Shown: positions 8,842 to 18,060 of the stretch, piece by piece
Layout: the number at the start of each line of letters is the position of its first letter
How positions within the stretch are numbered: the stretch's first letter is position 1
Source: Chara braunii
Taxonomy: Eukaryota > Streptophyta > Charophyceae > Charales > Characeae
Direction of reading: 5' to 3'
Assembly: GCA_003427395.1 (NCBI GenBank)
Contig: BFEA01000493.1
Coordinates: 111,569 to 133,088, forward strand
Length of the DNA stretch: 21,520 nucleotides
Program-made: the position numbers and the translations under genes
The notes under the pieces: model-generated
Told to the model about the DNA's origin: nothing
Seen by the model: only the letters and a program-made list of their open reading frames with translations
Database searches by the model: none

Positions 8842-9658
8842 CCGACATGGTGGGCGAGTACCATCAAGACCGAAATCATGAGGGGAGGCGCCCCCAGTCA
8901 CTGGAACGTGGACAACAGTCATGAGAGACAAGGTGGTGCACGGAGTAGCAGTCGTGAAGATAGGAGGGAGGACCCCCCTCGTCTCGGCCCACCCATATGT
9001 TTTGGATGTAGGGTGGTGGGGCATTCGTACGGACTGCTGGAGGTATTGGACAGATCCGGCGGTGCATCGTCAAATGGAAGCCGACAGGTACGTCTGCCCA
9101 ACCGAATTCAACTGAAGGACTTGCGTTGCTTCACCACTGAGGGACCGAATGCAACAGCCGTCAGCGGCTGAAGTTGTTGCTCACCATAGGCTCGATGAAC
9201 TGGACTGGACACTTGCTTCCGTTCAGGAATTCGTCGTGATGGAGCGGGCGAGACGAGCCGAGCGGGAGCAACGTCGACGTGAACGTGAGGAAGCCCGGCG
9301 TGCTGAAGATGAGGCTCGAGCAATCGAGGCTGAGCGAGCTCTCTGTAAAGCAGAAAAACTTCGGAAACGTGAAGAGGAACAACTGGCCATGGCTAAGGCC
9401 GTCGAAATTCAATTGTCGGCATGACTTGGCGACATCCGGGAGGAGATCAAGACTGAAGTGCGGAAGGCCTTAACAAGTACAGTGGTGACGAGCCAAGTAA
9501 AAATAACGACCATTCCCAAGGGTAAAGCTAAAGTTGTCGAGATTGAAAACATTCCATCAACTTCTGGAACATTGAGCGAGGTTGAAGGCATCACGGAGGG
9601 CGCTGGTAACTTGTCTCTGCAGGAGAAGACACACCAGTGGGCGATCGTCCTCCGGTGA
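8842..9658 (+). pseudogene. Gag-like N-terminus of the PLE: CCHC knuckle and basic coiled coil
   Basis: This begins the PLE coding path and has no homologous function proven. In frame 1 an Arg/Ser/Glu-rich segment (SSREDRREDPPRLGPP) leads to a zinc knuckle: C at 8998, C at 9007 and H at 9022 (CFGCRVVGH), with the fourth ligand C at 9035 in frame 2. The spacing implies a 2-nt deletion in a C-x2-C-x4-H-x4-C motif. The path then stays in frame 2, through TGA at 9113, into a strongly charged helix around 9235-9400 rich in RRAEREQRRREREEARR-type heptads, then TGA at 9422 and a Ser/Thr-rich linker to 9658. It resembles retroviral-type Gag or nucleic-acid-binding modules. Nearness and frame continuity tie it to the GIY-YIG part, but a separate gag ORF cannot be excluded. 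Confidence 0.6.
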
Positions 9659-10587
9659 CAACTTATGCTAAGCGAACCAGCAAATGCATGAGCGTCCACC
9701 CAATTCGCCTTTCTGAAAGACTGCAACGTACGAGGATCAAAATTGTTGTCCGTCGGTCAACGCGAGTGGGTGCTACTAAAGCATTGACCACCATAAAGCC
9801 ATTTGTCAGGGACACGATGAGGGAAAAAATGTTGTTCCTCGACAATACACGGAGATAACTTGCCAAACTGGAATATGACACGTTGCGCAGTATCTGTTGT
9901 GACGAAGGGGTCAGCTACTCCACTAAGGTCCAAGCCATCTTTGATGTGGCTGATCGACGTGCACATAAACGCTTTGGAGAAGCGTTACGTGACTTCGGCG
10001 GTTTCAATAGTCTGGAGGATGAAGTCACGGTCTCCGACCAGGATGAAATTGATGAGGGAGCTCATGCTTGAATTGAGCTCACCACGAAACAATTGATGGT
10101 TGTGTCTGACGTCAGCTCTACTTTTCGGCAGACTATCGATAAGAGTTTATATGGTATTTTCTGTCTGTTAACTCTCTTGTTCGCTCTACGGGGTCGCTTA
10201 CATTGGCTTAAAAAATGTGTGGACTCTTGGATTAAACTTTATGTACGATTTGGTTTGGATTTCCTTGTGCAACCTAATTGTGTTTATGTTGTTACTTCGA
10301 CTAAGTATAAGTCGCAATATGTTGGTCAAACTTCCCTCTCGCCTGTGATTAGATGGAGAGAGCAAGTTTTTATTTATAAACGTAATGCCACGAAGTCACA
10401 CTTGTACCGATGGTGGAAGTGCTTTGGTTTCGGATCCTATTGTTTGTTGCCTATTGAGATTGTAAAAACGACAGATTTGGTAACCGTTGAGTCAATGTTC
10501 ATTCGTCAATGGAGCCCTTACTTAAACACAGCACGGGTCAGTCCTAGACCAACAACAAAAAATGGACGGCGTGGTAAGAAAGAGTGA
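9640..10587 (+). pseudogene. PLE GIY-YIG endonuclease region
   Basis: The coding path returns to frame 1 at about 9640 (one indel) and continues through TAA 9856 and TGA 10069 to TGA 10585. The C-terminal 100 residues are a GIY-YIG nuclease: VYVV (Tyr at 10285) and YVGQT about 11 residues later, an Arg pair in RWRE, Glu in TVESMFI and Asn in YLN (10525). All five hallmark positions are present. In Penelope-like elements this domain nicks DNA for target-primed reverse transcription. Here it lies upstream of the RT, the permuted arrangement known from the Chlamys and Naiad PLE groups. No second GIY-YIG follows the RT. The basic tail (KNGRRGKKE) ends at the stop, beyond which the frame continues open. 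There is no convincing separate start codon. Confidence 0.8.
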
Positions 10588-11607
10588 CTTCGATCTAACA
10601 GGGTTGTGACTAACGTATACGGAAATAATCGTCTCATCAATCCGATTCGTGTACGGATTAGCGAATTGGATGTATGGACGGTTGGCGTGTTTCAGACTTT
10701 GCGCGCACAGGACGACAATGGGTATCGATCGTTCACTCTGTTTACCGAAGGTGGAAGTACGTGGTGTGACCGATGGAAAGGCATACGAAAGGCATTTGGT
10801 AATTCGAGCGTGACTTACGAAGGGAATCTTGGTTGTTTAAGGGATTTAAAAAAAACCTTTGAAACTGAAGGATGTATTGTATTTTGATATCCAAGACGTT
10901 GGAGGGCACGCAAAAGTGTTAATAAACCTTTCTTAGTACCAATCCTTCGTAACCCCAAATGTCTTAACTCACTTCGTAGATGGGATCAGGAATCACTTTC
11001 CAGTCTGTTTAATTCTGTTAAAGACTTTGAACGAAAGAGTACACTCACTTACTTGAAACGACTTATCGGGAGAGTCGTGAAGGATGGTTTCGAGTTCAAC
11101 TTTTATGCCCGTATTGTGTTCCGTTTGATATATGATGATCGTATTAGGCTGGTCGTTGTACGTAAATTGGTGAATTATAAGCTAGGTGAGTTGCCTCTAC
11201 CACCTTGTATTATTCGACGAGCACGTGGATCGCTTCGCGTTATTTGGACACGTAATCCGAGTGTTGCGGATCTTATTCACAACCATAGGGTATTCGCCCG
11301 AAGGGATGTGTTACCCTGCGCCTGTGCAGGATTGCCGTACCCAAGGGTACGAGGCCACATGCGTGTTCGACTACGTGAGGTGGCTGTATTTCAGCTTTGT
11401 TGTCGAATGCGAATAATGTCCCGAAAGTGAATCATCGGAAACAAATCTTCGAAGTTGGGTCAGAAAATTTCTGAAAGTTTTTCAAAGTGGGCGAACGGTA
11501 AAGGGATTAATATATGTTGTTGCCAAGTGGAACTGTCCTGTTGTATGACTAGTGTTGAAGCACAGGGTGGTTGTTTTTTTTATATGAGTGCAGTATATGA
11601 AGTTTAA
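10588..11607 (+). pseudogene. PLE linker between GIY-YIG and RT, with Cys-x-Cys motif
   Basis: Same frame as the GIY-YIG and RT parts, broken by TGA 10885, TGA 11428 and TAA 11605. The first third (VRISELDVWTVGVF, then CDRWKGIRKAFG) is not recognised. The part from about 11050 has KRLIGRVVKDGFEF and ADLIHNHRVFARR followed by LPCACAGLPYP, with the Cys-x-Cys at 11317-11325. A Cys pair in this position recalls the Cys-rich patch preceding the RT in permuted PLEs; that match is from memory and needs an alignment. Just before the RT there is another Cys-rich strip (INICCCQVELSCC). Confidence 0.6.
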
Positions 11608-12992
11608 TGGCTTGGTCCTCACCCCGTGGACAAAAATCCAGGGGAAACATTAGTGATGTGTCCTTCTCTATACTACGAAGGGATGATATCGTTGTTTGCG
11701 CGGAATGTTGGTTATGTACCGATCTTGAAGAATGACCAGACTATGATGTTGGAGATGCGATCAACACTGAAGAAGTCGGGTATTTCGGATTTTGCCAGAT
11801 GGGATGGGAAAGGTTCGATTGGCCATGCCTTTGCTATGCCAAAGCATAAGGATCTCAACCGTTCCGGCCCCATCTTTGAACCAACCACAAGGACTGGTAA
11901 AGTGGTCGCCAGAGCTCTTAATCATCTTTTGGATTGGCTTCCACTTGACTGGCGCTTCAAACTTAAGGCAGTTTCGCGAATGAAAGAGAGGTTTGGAAGG
12001 TTCAATAAGAAGTTGACTCTCGCAAAGAGGGAACCAAACATCATGGCACGGTCCTTTAATATCAAGGAGATGTTCAGCCTCTTACCGCATCAGGAGATCC
12101 AGTACGCTGTCGATTGGCTGTTGGATTTTCATATGGGGAAAAAAAGGAAGTTTGTGAGCGTAAACACGCGTGGGAAGGGAGCCAACTTTGGGATTACCAC
12201 TGGATATGAACATTGGAGACTGGTTACATTCGACGCGATACGTATGTTTGTGAAATTATCACGCAAGGGGAGGGGAAGTACTCTTCCCCAGAGGTATCCC
12301 AATCCTCTGTTGAAGCAGAACTCCCAAAGCATAAGTGTACGTATGAGCGAGTTCAAATTTCACAAACATACGTATCTCGTTGAATGTAACGAGTCTCCAA
12401 TGTTCATATCCAGTGGTAATCCCAAAGTTGGCATGTGTGCACGAACCGAGTACCTCTTCCTCTGCAGTTTGGGCCACCTTCGTAATGCACTATTTGGGGT
12501 TTGTTTAATTGATGATGTGAGCTTGTTTGTGGCAGCAGGATGTGCCGATGATTCGAGCGTGGTGGATATTTTTGCCATATTTGAACAATGTTACCCTAAC
12601 AATCTTACCTTAAAGAGAACGGACAACGGTTCCCGTGCCTGGGATTTCCTTGGTTGTATAGTAAGGAGTGACCGACATTTTCCGTATGTTGAATGCATCC
12701 AAGTTTCCAAGAATGAAGAGTCATTATGGAAGGATGAACAACTGATCTTCCTCAACAGACAGTCCTATTTTTCATGGGGGAGCAAGACGCAGAAGAGTGA
12801 GGTCTTAACTAGTCATCTTCACAGGATTGACCGCAACACATCTGCGAGACACGAGATCCCACGGAGAGTCCTATCACTGAAACGAAATATCGTTTGAAAG
12901 GTTTCCCTGTCGATTTTTTCCTTCGTGGTCTCAAGCGTTTTGCTCATGGGCGGGACGCCCATTGGAAATTGGCAGTCGACTTGGTAGGTTGA
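11608..12992 (+). pseudogene. Penelope-type reverse transcriptase, rearranged
   Basis: The frame is open from 11608 to TGA at 12895. The VDKNPG phrase at its start is followed by YYEGM, then the template-grip motif AMPKHKDLNRSGPI, a motif A region SFNIKEMFSLLPHQE (position 12058 encodes Asn where RTs have the first catalytic Asp), and motif C GVCLIDDVSLF with both Asp at 12511-12516. A FLG motif (WDFLGCIV) follows. The normal motif B (GIPLG..SPPLA) is absent on this strand but encoded on the opposite strand between 12355 and 12263, so it has been inverted. After a frameshift near 12845 the thumb-like end continues in frame 3 (VDFFLRGLKRFAHGRD) to TGA at 12992. With motif A changed and motif B flipped it cannot be an active polymerase. 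The longest open stretch has no ATG near its beginning (first codon after the stop run is non-ATG). Confidence 0.85.
12181..12432. repeat. Inverted repeat flanking a flipped RT segment
   Basis: Arms 12181-12257 and 12356-12432 are 77 nt each and reverse-complementary at 74 of 77 positions. The 98-nt spacer (12258-12355) reads as RT motif B only on the minus strand, in continuous frame with the right arm. The plus-strand frame remains open across the whole structure. Confidence 0.9.
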
Positions 12993-13264
12993 CTTGATAG
13001 GAATAGGAGTTTTCGTTGTAGCCGGTCTCCGGATGTTATATTGACAGGGACATGTAGTATCCTGACGAGAGTGTACATGTCCCAACATGACCATTTGCTA
13101 ACTTTCTTTTGTTTCTTTTTTTCCTGAAGATGAGTTATTTGGAGTGGTGTTAGCCCCTGGAGCCCGGGTTAGGTGTTGTGTGGTTATGGATTTGGCTCAA
13201 GCCCTCTGTTTGATTGAATCAGGCTTCTGGAGCCTTGGCCTGACTGGGTGGGTTCTGGACTATT
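12993..13264 (+). other. Putative PLE 3' untranslated region
   Basis: Lies between the end of the RT thumb-like frame and the right pseudo-LTR. It contains a T-rich stretch near 13100-13122 and no recognisable domain; in particular no C-terminal GIY-YIG is seen. Confidence 0.5.
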
Positions 13265-13880
13265 GGACTTGTCGGAGGGAAAGGGTTTTGTCGATGCGTG
13301 GGCTAACTGCACCATCTGGACCCGAAGCTGTAGGTTATACCTGAATTTTGTATAGCCTAAACAATGGTTTGCCCTTACCTTTGTTTGTATTCTGTTTTCT
13401 AAATTTTATTTTTCTCATAGTTGGTGTGTTTTTAGGCCTGTAGAACCCAAATGCTTTTGAAACGACACCGAACATGGGCAGATATAATGTACTTGGTCAA
13501 GATAGCAGCTTATGGTAGGCTTAAAATTTCATCGTTTGGTAGGACAATATGGTTAGGTACAACTGTTGTCGGTTACTTTACCGGTTCGGAAGTACCGAGT
13601 GCTGATGTCGAGGGACCGATAGTGTCCGCTCATGTAGTACTTAAGCCTCGGTAGTAATCCTCTTTCGGTGACGGTCCGTCATGACATTTGCTGCGATTGA
13701 CCGTGGTTGGTGGAACAATTAACGGATCATTCGGTTAGTGAATCAAGTTTTAAAGTACTGATCAAGTTTTAAAGTACTGATTGTTGGATTTCTACTTCTG
13801 TGTTACGCGTGGTGTGTTGTTATTGCTTACCATGCAAGTGTTGACTTTTATCAAATCAACTTGTCTTTTTCATAGACCTT
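13265..13880 (+). repeat. Right pseudo-LTR of the Penelope-like element
   Basis: Direct repeat of 8131-8741. Differences include a 19-bp tandem duplication unique to this copy (TCAAGTTTTAAAGTACTGA at 13743-13761 and 13762-13780) and a shorter T-rich stretch near 13395. It ends CATAGACCTT, after which the two loci share no further sequence, so 13880 is a good candidate for the right boundary. Confidence 0.8.
13331..13359 (+). other. 10-bp hairpin in right pseudo-LTR
   Basis: TAGGTTATAC and GTATAGCCTA pair with one G-U; same position as 8197-8225 in the left copy. Confidence 0.6.
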
Positions 13881-14199
13881 AAGTAAAGTCCGGGTAGAAA
13901 CAAAATAAAACAAAACAACCCATTAGGGCGTAGGTCTTAGGTTGAATCGCGAGAGTGGAAAACAGTTGAGTCGTAGATCGACTTGTTATCGAGAGATAGC
14001 ATAAGTAGTTGATCATTGTAGGATCAGGCCGAACCTAGTCGAGCCTTAAAAATTGAAATGAATGGCAAATAATCTACAACACAGCATAAATGAGTTTTCA
14101 AGTTGCACTTAAGTGTATGGAGGATAAACTTTGTATCCCAACTTACCTTATTCTCTATATGCTAAGCTTGAACCTATTTTTTATCAACACAAAAAATTG

Positions 14200-14252
14200 A
14201 TGAAAATTTTGGTAGCATTTCCCCTCGACAGATGAATTGTCAAAATTTTCAT
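14200..14252. repeat. 12-bp perfect inverted repeat
   Basis: ATGAAAATTTTG at 14200-14211 and CAAAATTTTCAT at 14241-14252, separated by 29 nt. It could form a stem-loop; function unknown. Confidence 0.7.
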
Positions 14253-14259
14253 AACAAAA

Positions 14260-14505
14260 ACTCCTCAAATATAAGAAACTTTTGAGAACACTTCCCTTAT
14301 AAAAAGTGACTTCCCATATTTTACACAAGGTTTAATATGAAATTTAAAATAAGATTTTAACTTAACAAGATCAAATTTTATTTAAACTCCGCAAATTAAA
14401 AAACTTATGGCAACACTTCTTATGAGAAGTAAGCTTCCAATGTTTATACTAAATTAGATATGAAGTTATGCCAAAAATTTGATTCTTTAAAAATAAAATT
14501 TGACT
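14260..14505. repeat. Diverged ~123-bp tandem duplication
   Basis: Unit 1 starts ACTCCTCAAAT and unit 2 ACTCCGCAAAT. Both then contain ACACTTC, an AAGT.A/GCTTCC phrase, and similar AT-rich endings. The copies are clearly diverged. Confidence 0.6.
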
Positions 14506-14712
14506 AACGCCTACTTCTCCAGCACATGGCGAGCATCTAAACCAACTACATATCAAAAGACATGCTCAAATCAGACTCACAAGCAAACACATAGAACCAA
14601 GGTCAGTAATCTCATCAAATCTCTCACGTAACTTTTCCATAGTAGTTCGTTAATCCCTCAGATAATTAATCATTAATCATACTTACATACGGCATACAAC
14701 TCCACCAACCAA

Positions 14713-15192
14713 CTTAGAAACAATGTCTCACATGCCTTAATTATTCACAAAAAAAAAACACTACTTTTCTTTTTATTTGGCATGTGATTAGACTATTATC
14801 ATTAGAAATAATGTCTAGTCAAGCCAAAATTATTTTAATAGCAAAATTTGTGTATTTGTTTATCTTGTCCTTGGTATGGGCGTACGACTAAATCATTATG
14901 CTTAGAAACAATGTTCTACCTGCACTGATTACCTCCAATTATACTATTAACTTCAACTTTTTTTTTTGTGATATGACTTGAGGTATACCCCTTTGCTTCG
15001 AAACAATATCTAGCTGCCTATTCACATGCGAATAGAGATAAAATCGTAGTTCGAATGTATACTTAATTCTGACTTATTGTCCGGTTTCAGACTAAACCAT
15101 TATGTTTAGAAATAATGTTTAGCCCTCCACAAGAATTTTCCCTAAGAATAAAATAAAAGACTGAGTCTTCTGCTTAGAAACAATACCTAGGA
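14713..15192. repeat. Degenerate hairpin-repeat array, ~95-nt period
   Basis: A TTAGAAA.AATGT.TAG-like motif occurs at about 14713, 14802, 14901, 14996, 15104 and 15173. Several units are preceded by GACTA(AA)..CATTA, which can pair with the right half: CTAAAC.CATTAT with ATAATG.TTTAG at 15092-15122, and GACTA/TAGTC plus CATTA/TAATG at 14790-14820. The right-hand motif is better conserved than the left arm. Confidence 0.55.
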
Positions 15193-15854
15193 TTTAAAAG
15201 ACAGTCGGACAAAGCCTTAGGCCGATTCATGCTAAGTGTACTCTTAAAGTAAGATATTTTTTTGGATTAATCAGTCTACTAATCGAGCAACCTTCATGCA
15301 TCATGCACAACTCTTAGCAGGGAAAGAAACTATACTAGCATCCTTTACCGACATACCGCCGCTCTGAGTTCATCCAGTAGTCAAATCGTACATCCGGGTT
15401 ATCAAAATTAATGCGAGTATCAACAATGTTGACGGTATTCTGAAGGTTCTGATTACAGAGAAAATGTCTTATTTTTAGGTACAAATTCTACACTATCTCG
15501 CACTTATAACGTTCGTATCCCCATTGCCGCACTTCTTGCTATGCCTTTAAGGTTAGTACAGGGATAGTTAAGGATTAAAGCCCTACCATATGGGTGTTTA
15601 GAAGCGTAAATGATTGTGTATTAATAATATTGTTTGCCCTTAAGTTTGTTAAGGATTGAAAAAGAAAACTTGTTATGAATTTTTCTTAATCTACGGCTTG
15701 TTGTTCCTTGTACACGTCTGAAAGAACGTTACGGCTAGAGACAAGGGGTTAGCCAACATCCTGCTTTGGAGAGTCTCGTGCATCACTATGTTGATGCTCG
15801 AATCCGTAGACGATTCTTTGACCCCTAACATGCGAACTTTGTTGTTCCGACGAG

Positions 15855-16720
15855 TTGTTTGACTTCCTGGACGACTACCTCCAGTTTAGTCTCAAAAAAA
15901 TGTGGGATGCAAAAATGATGTCAAGTATGTTGCTCCTATTCATTTGTGAGCAGTTGAGTTGGGAAGTGTACATTGTCACACCGAGGTCACAAACTTGGAG
16001 TGAGTTGGAGAGTTTACAAGGTCTAAGATTCCTCGAAGATGGAAGCGTCAACCAGCGCCATGAAGACCTTGGGCGAGTAGTCAATGGCGTGTCAGCCCAA
16101 GAAGGATTAGGTAGTGAACGAGAATTAAGAGGCAAAATGAGACAATCAGAGATGAATAGAAAAAGTAAGCGAAAGATCTAAGAGAAGATCTCAGCCAAGT
16201 TCACTTATAAAAACGAAGAAGGGATGAATGACGAAGACCGGTGTTCTCCTAAGCATATGAGGATGCAAATGGAGTCACCTGACACTCAAAAGTATAAGAG
16301 AGGAAAAAAAATAGTTGAGGTCGAGAAAGGACGTAAACCGCCTAAGTTGACCAAGGCTCGGCGAAAGGCAAGAAACCTGGCCCAAGGAGGCCAAGGTACG
16401 GGAAAGGGGCAATGCTCACAGCCAGTGGCAATTACCCCGCAGAAGTCAGGGAGATGGTTGATATTAACGAAACCCTCTCCGACCAAACAGGCACCATGCG
16501 AAGAATGGTCGGCGTGTGGGTAGTTAGACCCTTGGCATTGGTTCGATCCGTATGGTGAATGGTCTGCCGACGAACAGTTTGGGTTATGCCAAAGGGTGCC
16601 AATAGGCACAATTTCTTTTGAATACCAGGGGAACAAGCCCAACAAGTGAGGCAACCACAACAATTTGCACAACAAGCGTCACAGGTAACCCAAGTAGAAG
16701 GTAACAAGCGAGGTGATAGT
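15855..16720 (+). pseudogene. Gag-like retroelement remnant
   Basis: An open frame from 15855 to TAA at 16179 (no ATG at its start) contains FDFLDDYLQFSLKKMWDAKM and then SQTWSELESLQ..FLEDGSV, a pattern like the Gag capsid-like region of Ty3/gypsy elements (hydrophobic residues around a W/Y core, then a W..L motif). A charged tail follows (REDLGRVV-like, SERELRGKMRQSEMNRKSKRK). The same frame continues after the stop to 16523, rich in Lys/Arg and Gly. In another frame 16620-16710 encodes a Gln-rich stretch (QAQQVRQPQQFAQQASQ). No zinc knuckle or protease is seen. The assignment rests on general resemblance. Confidence 0.4.
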
Positions 16721-17330
16721 TTGCGCAGTACGTAGTGCCATAGAGTGCCTCGTTGTATTTACCTATCAATAGGGATTCTTCCACAGCCTCAATGGAGGCT
16801 TGTGTAAACGAAGTAGAGTGTGAATGAAGATTGGCGATTTTTCCGCCGCTGATATAGTGAAAGTGCAGGTTTGGAGAAGTGGTCGCATGAGGAGACCAGG
16901 ATTAGCGACCGTGCGATTTTTGTGTGGTAGATGTTGCACACGGGGAGTTACAACAAGATGAAACTCTTACACAACGGTCGTTGGGGTTCGGCGGCCGTAT
17001 GTTCAGTTCCCACACGGTGCACAATTGTTTATATGGAATGCAACAACTGCCACATCCAAGCTTGGGTCTAACCCTATAGGTTATGCACTAGACTTTCACC
17101 GAGGAGTTACGGGAATCAAGGTCAGCAATCGGCGATGAAGGAGCGAGGGAGCACTATAAAGGGAATTGCGGGGTTGAGGGTCTCCTAGGACTATCCCTTT
17201 TGCTTTTGTTACTGGTCCCGCCCACGAGCCCGAGTGGCGGGACCGCGGAGGCCCAACAGTTCCTCTCTCTCACTTTTTAAATCCCCAACCTTTTTAAAAA
17301 ATTATTTATTCATATCCTATTTTTATTTTA
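16721..17330. other. No recognised feature
   Basis: No supported coding sequence. The stretch 17210-17250 is GC-rich with CCCGCC and GGCGGG phrases that could pair (GTCCCGCC with GGCGGGAC around an 18-nt loop); nothing else stands out. Confidence 0.4.
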
Positions 17331-17664
17331 AGAGATAATTTGCAAAATACCCCCATAAGTTGAGATAAAAAAATCTTTATGTTGTGCCCCTATCAGGCGG
17401 GTGTGCAACTTTGCAATCTGGACCTCCCTGTTTGAGCCTTGGCCATTTGCAATAGCGCCTAGGAAAAGTTGGCAAGTACTGAGGCATTTTGCAAAGTTGG
17501 ACAGTACCCTGTAGAGGTATACTGCAGAGATGGTGGTCCAAACCGACACTAGGGGTATTTCACAAAAAACGAAGAAGTCATAGGGGGATTCCACTTTACC
17601 CACATCTTTTAGGGTCATTTTGACATATATCTCAACTTATGGGGGTATTTTGCAAATTATCCCT
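17331..17664. mobile_element. Miniature inverted-repeat element with 37-bp TIRs and TA duplication
   Basis: The left end (17331-17367) and the right end (17628-17664) are reverse-complementary with one mismatch; 34 bp from GATAATTTGCAAAATACCCC inward are perfect. TA flanks both sides (17329-17330 and 17665-17666), the target duplication of Tc1/mariner-type elements. The element is 334 bp and encodes nothing. The near-identity of long TIRs suggests it is young compared with its neighbours. Confidence 0.85.
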
Positions 17665-17933
17665 TATTTTGAAGTCATGTCTCGGGATGCAGTACCGGTT
17701 TCAATACCACTGCTCAAACCAACGGTATGGCGGACCCGCCGGGATGACGGTCCGTCAGGATCAAGACGAAGGGATGAGGATGAGGGAGATGAAGATGAAG
17801 TTGGAAGGGACAGCGCAGCTCTAACGCAGACTCAACACGCACGTACTCCAAACTGTGCAAATGAAGAATGAGTTGAAAACAGACTGCAACTGGGGTATAC
17901 CCCCAACGGACTGACTGGACTAGACTGGACTGG

Positions 17934-18009
17934 CCTAGTACCGACAGTGGTACCGGGCGGGACTGGACTGGCCTAGTACCGACACTGGTACCGGGCGGGA
18001 CTGGACTGG
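17934..18009. repeat. 38-bp tandem repeat, two units
   Basis: Units start CCTAGTACCGACA at 17934 and 17972 and differ at one base (AGTGG versus ACTGG). Each contains GGTACCGGGCGGGACTGG. ACTGGACT-type phrases extend on both sides. Confidence 0.9.
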
Positions 18010-18026
18010 ATCGAAACAACACACGA

Positions 18027-18060
18027 CCTGTGGGGTTAGGCCGTGGCCTGACCCCACAGG
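18027..18060. repeat. Near-perfect palindrome, 16-bp stem
   Basis: CCTGTGGGGTTAGGCC, two bases, GGCCTGACCCCACAGG. One position is a G-U type mismatch; otherwise complementary. It sits immediately after the 38-bp tandem repeat. Confidence 0.9.

Larger units (their letters stand above)
13881..15850. other. AT-rich region without genes
   Basis: No open frame of interest on either strand. It contains the inverted repeat at 14200-14252, the tandem duplication at 14260-14505 and the hairpin-repeat array at 14713-15192 listed separately. The remainder, 15193-15850, shows nothing recognisable. Confidence 0.5.

Noticed and set aside
9113-11430. Repeated in-frame TGA as a sign of UGA reassignment.
   Set aside because: TAA stops and frameshifts also break the same path, the RT carries an inactivating motif A change, and CpG decay explains TGA more simply.
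12259-12477. A separate minus-strand gene inside the RT.
   Set aside because: Its translation is RT sequence, explained by the local inversion rather than by an overlapping gene.
11626-12897. A free-standing 423-codon RT gene starting at 11626.
   Set aside because: The first codon is GTG directly after a stop in a frame that continues from the upstream GIY-YIG region; it is a segment of a broken polyprotein.
14713-15192. Regularly spaced repeats as a CRISPR-like array.
   Set aside because: The repeats are degenerate, spacing varies from about 70 to 110 nt, there are no cas-like genes, and the setting is eukaryotic.
16500-16570. GGTTCGATCC at 16539 resembles a tRNA B box.
   Set aside because: No 7-bp acceptor stem, proper A box or anticodon arm could be fitted around it.
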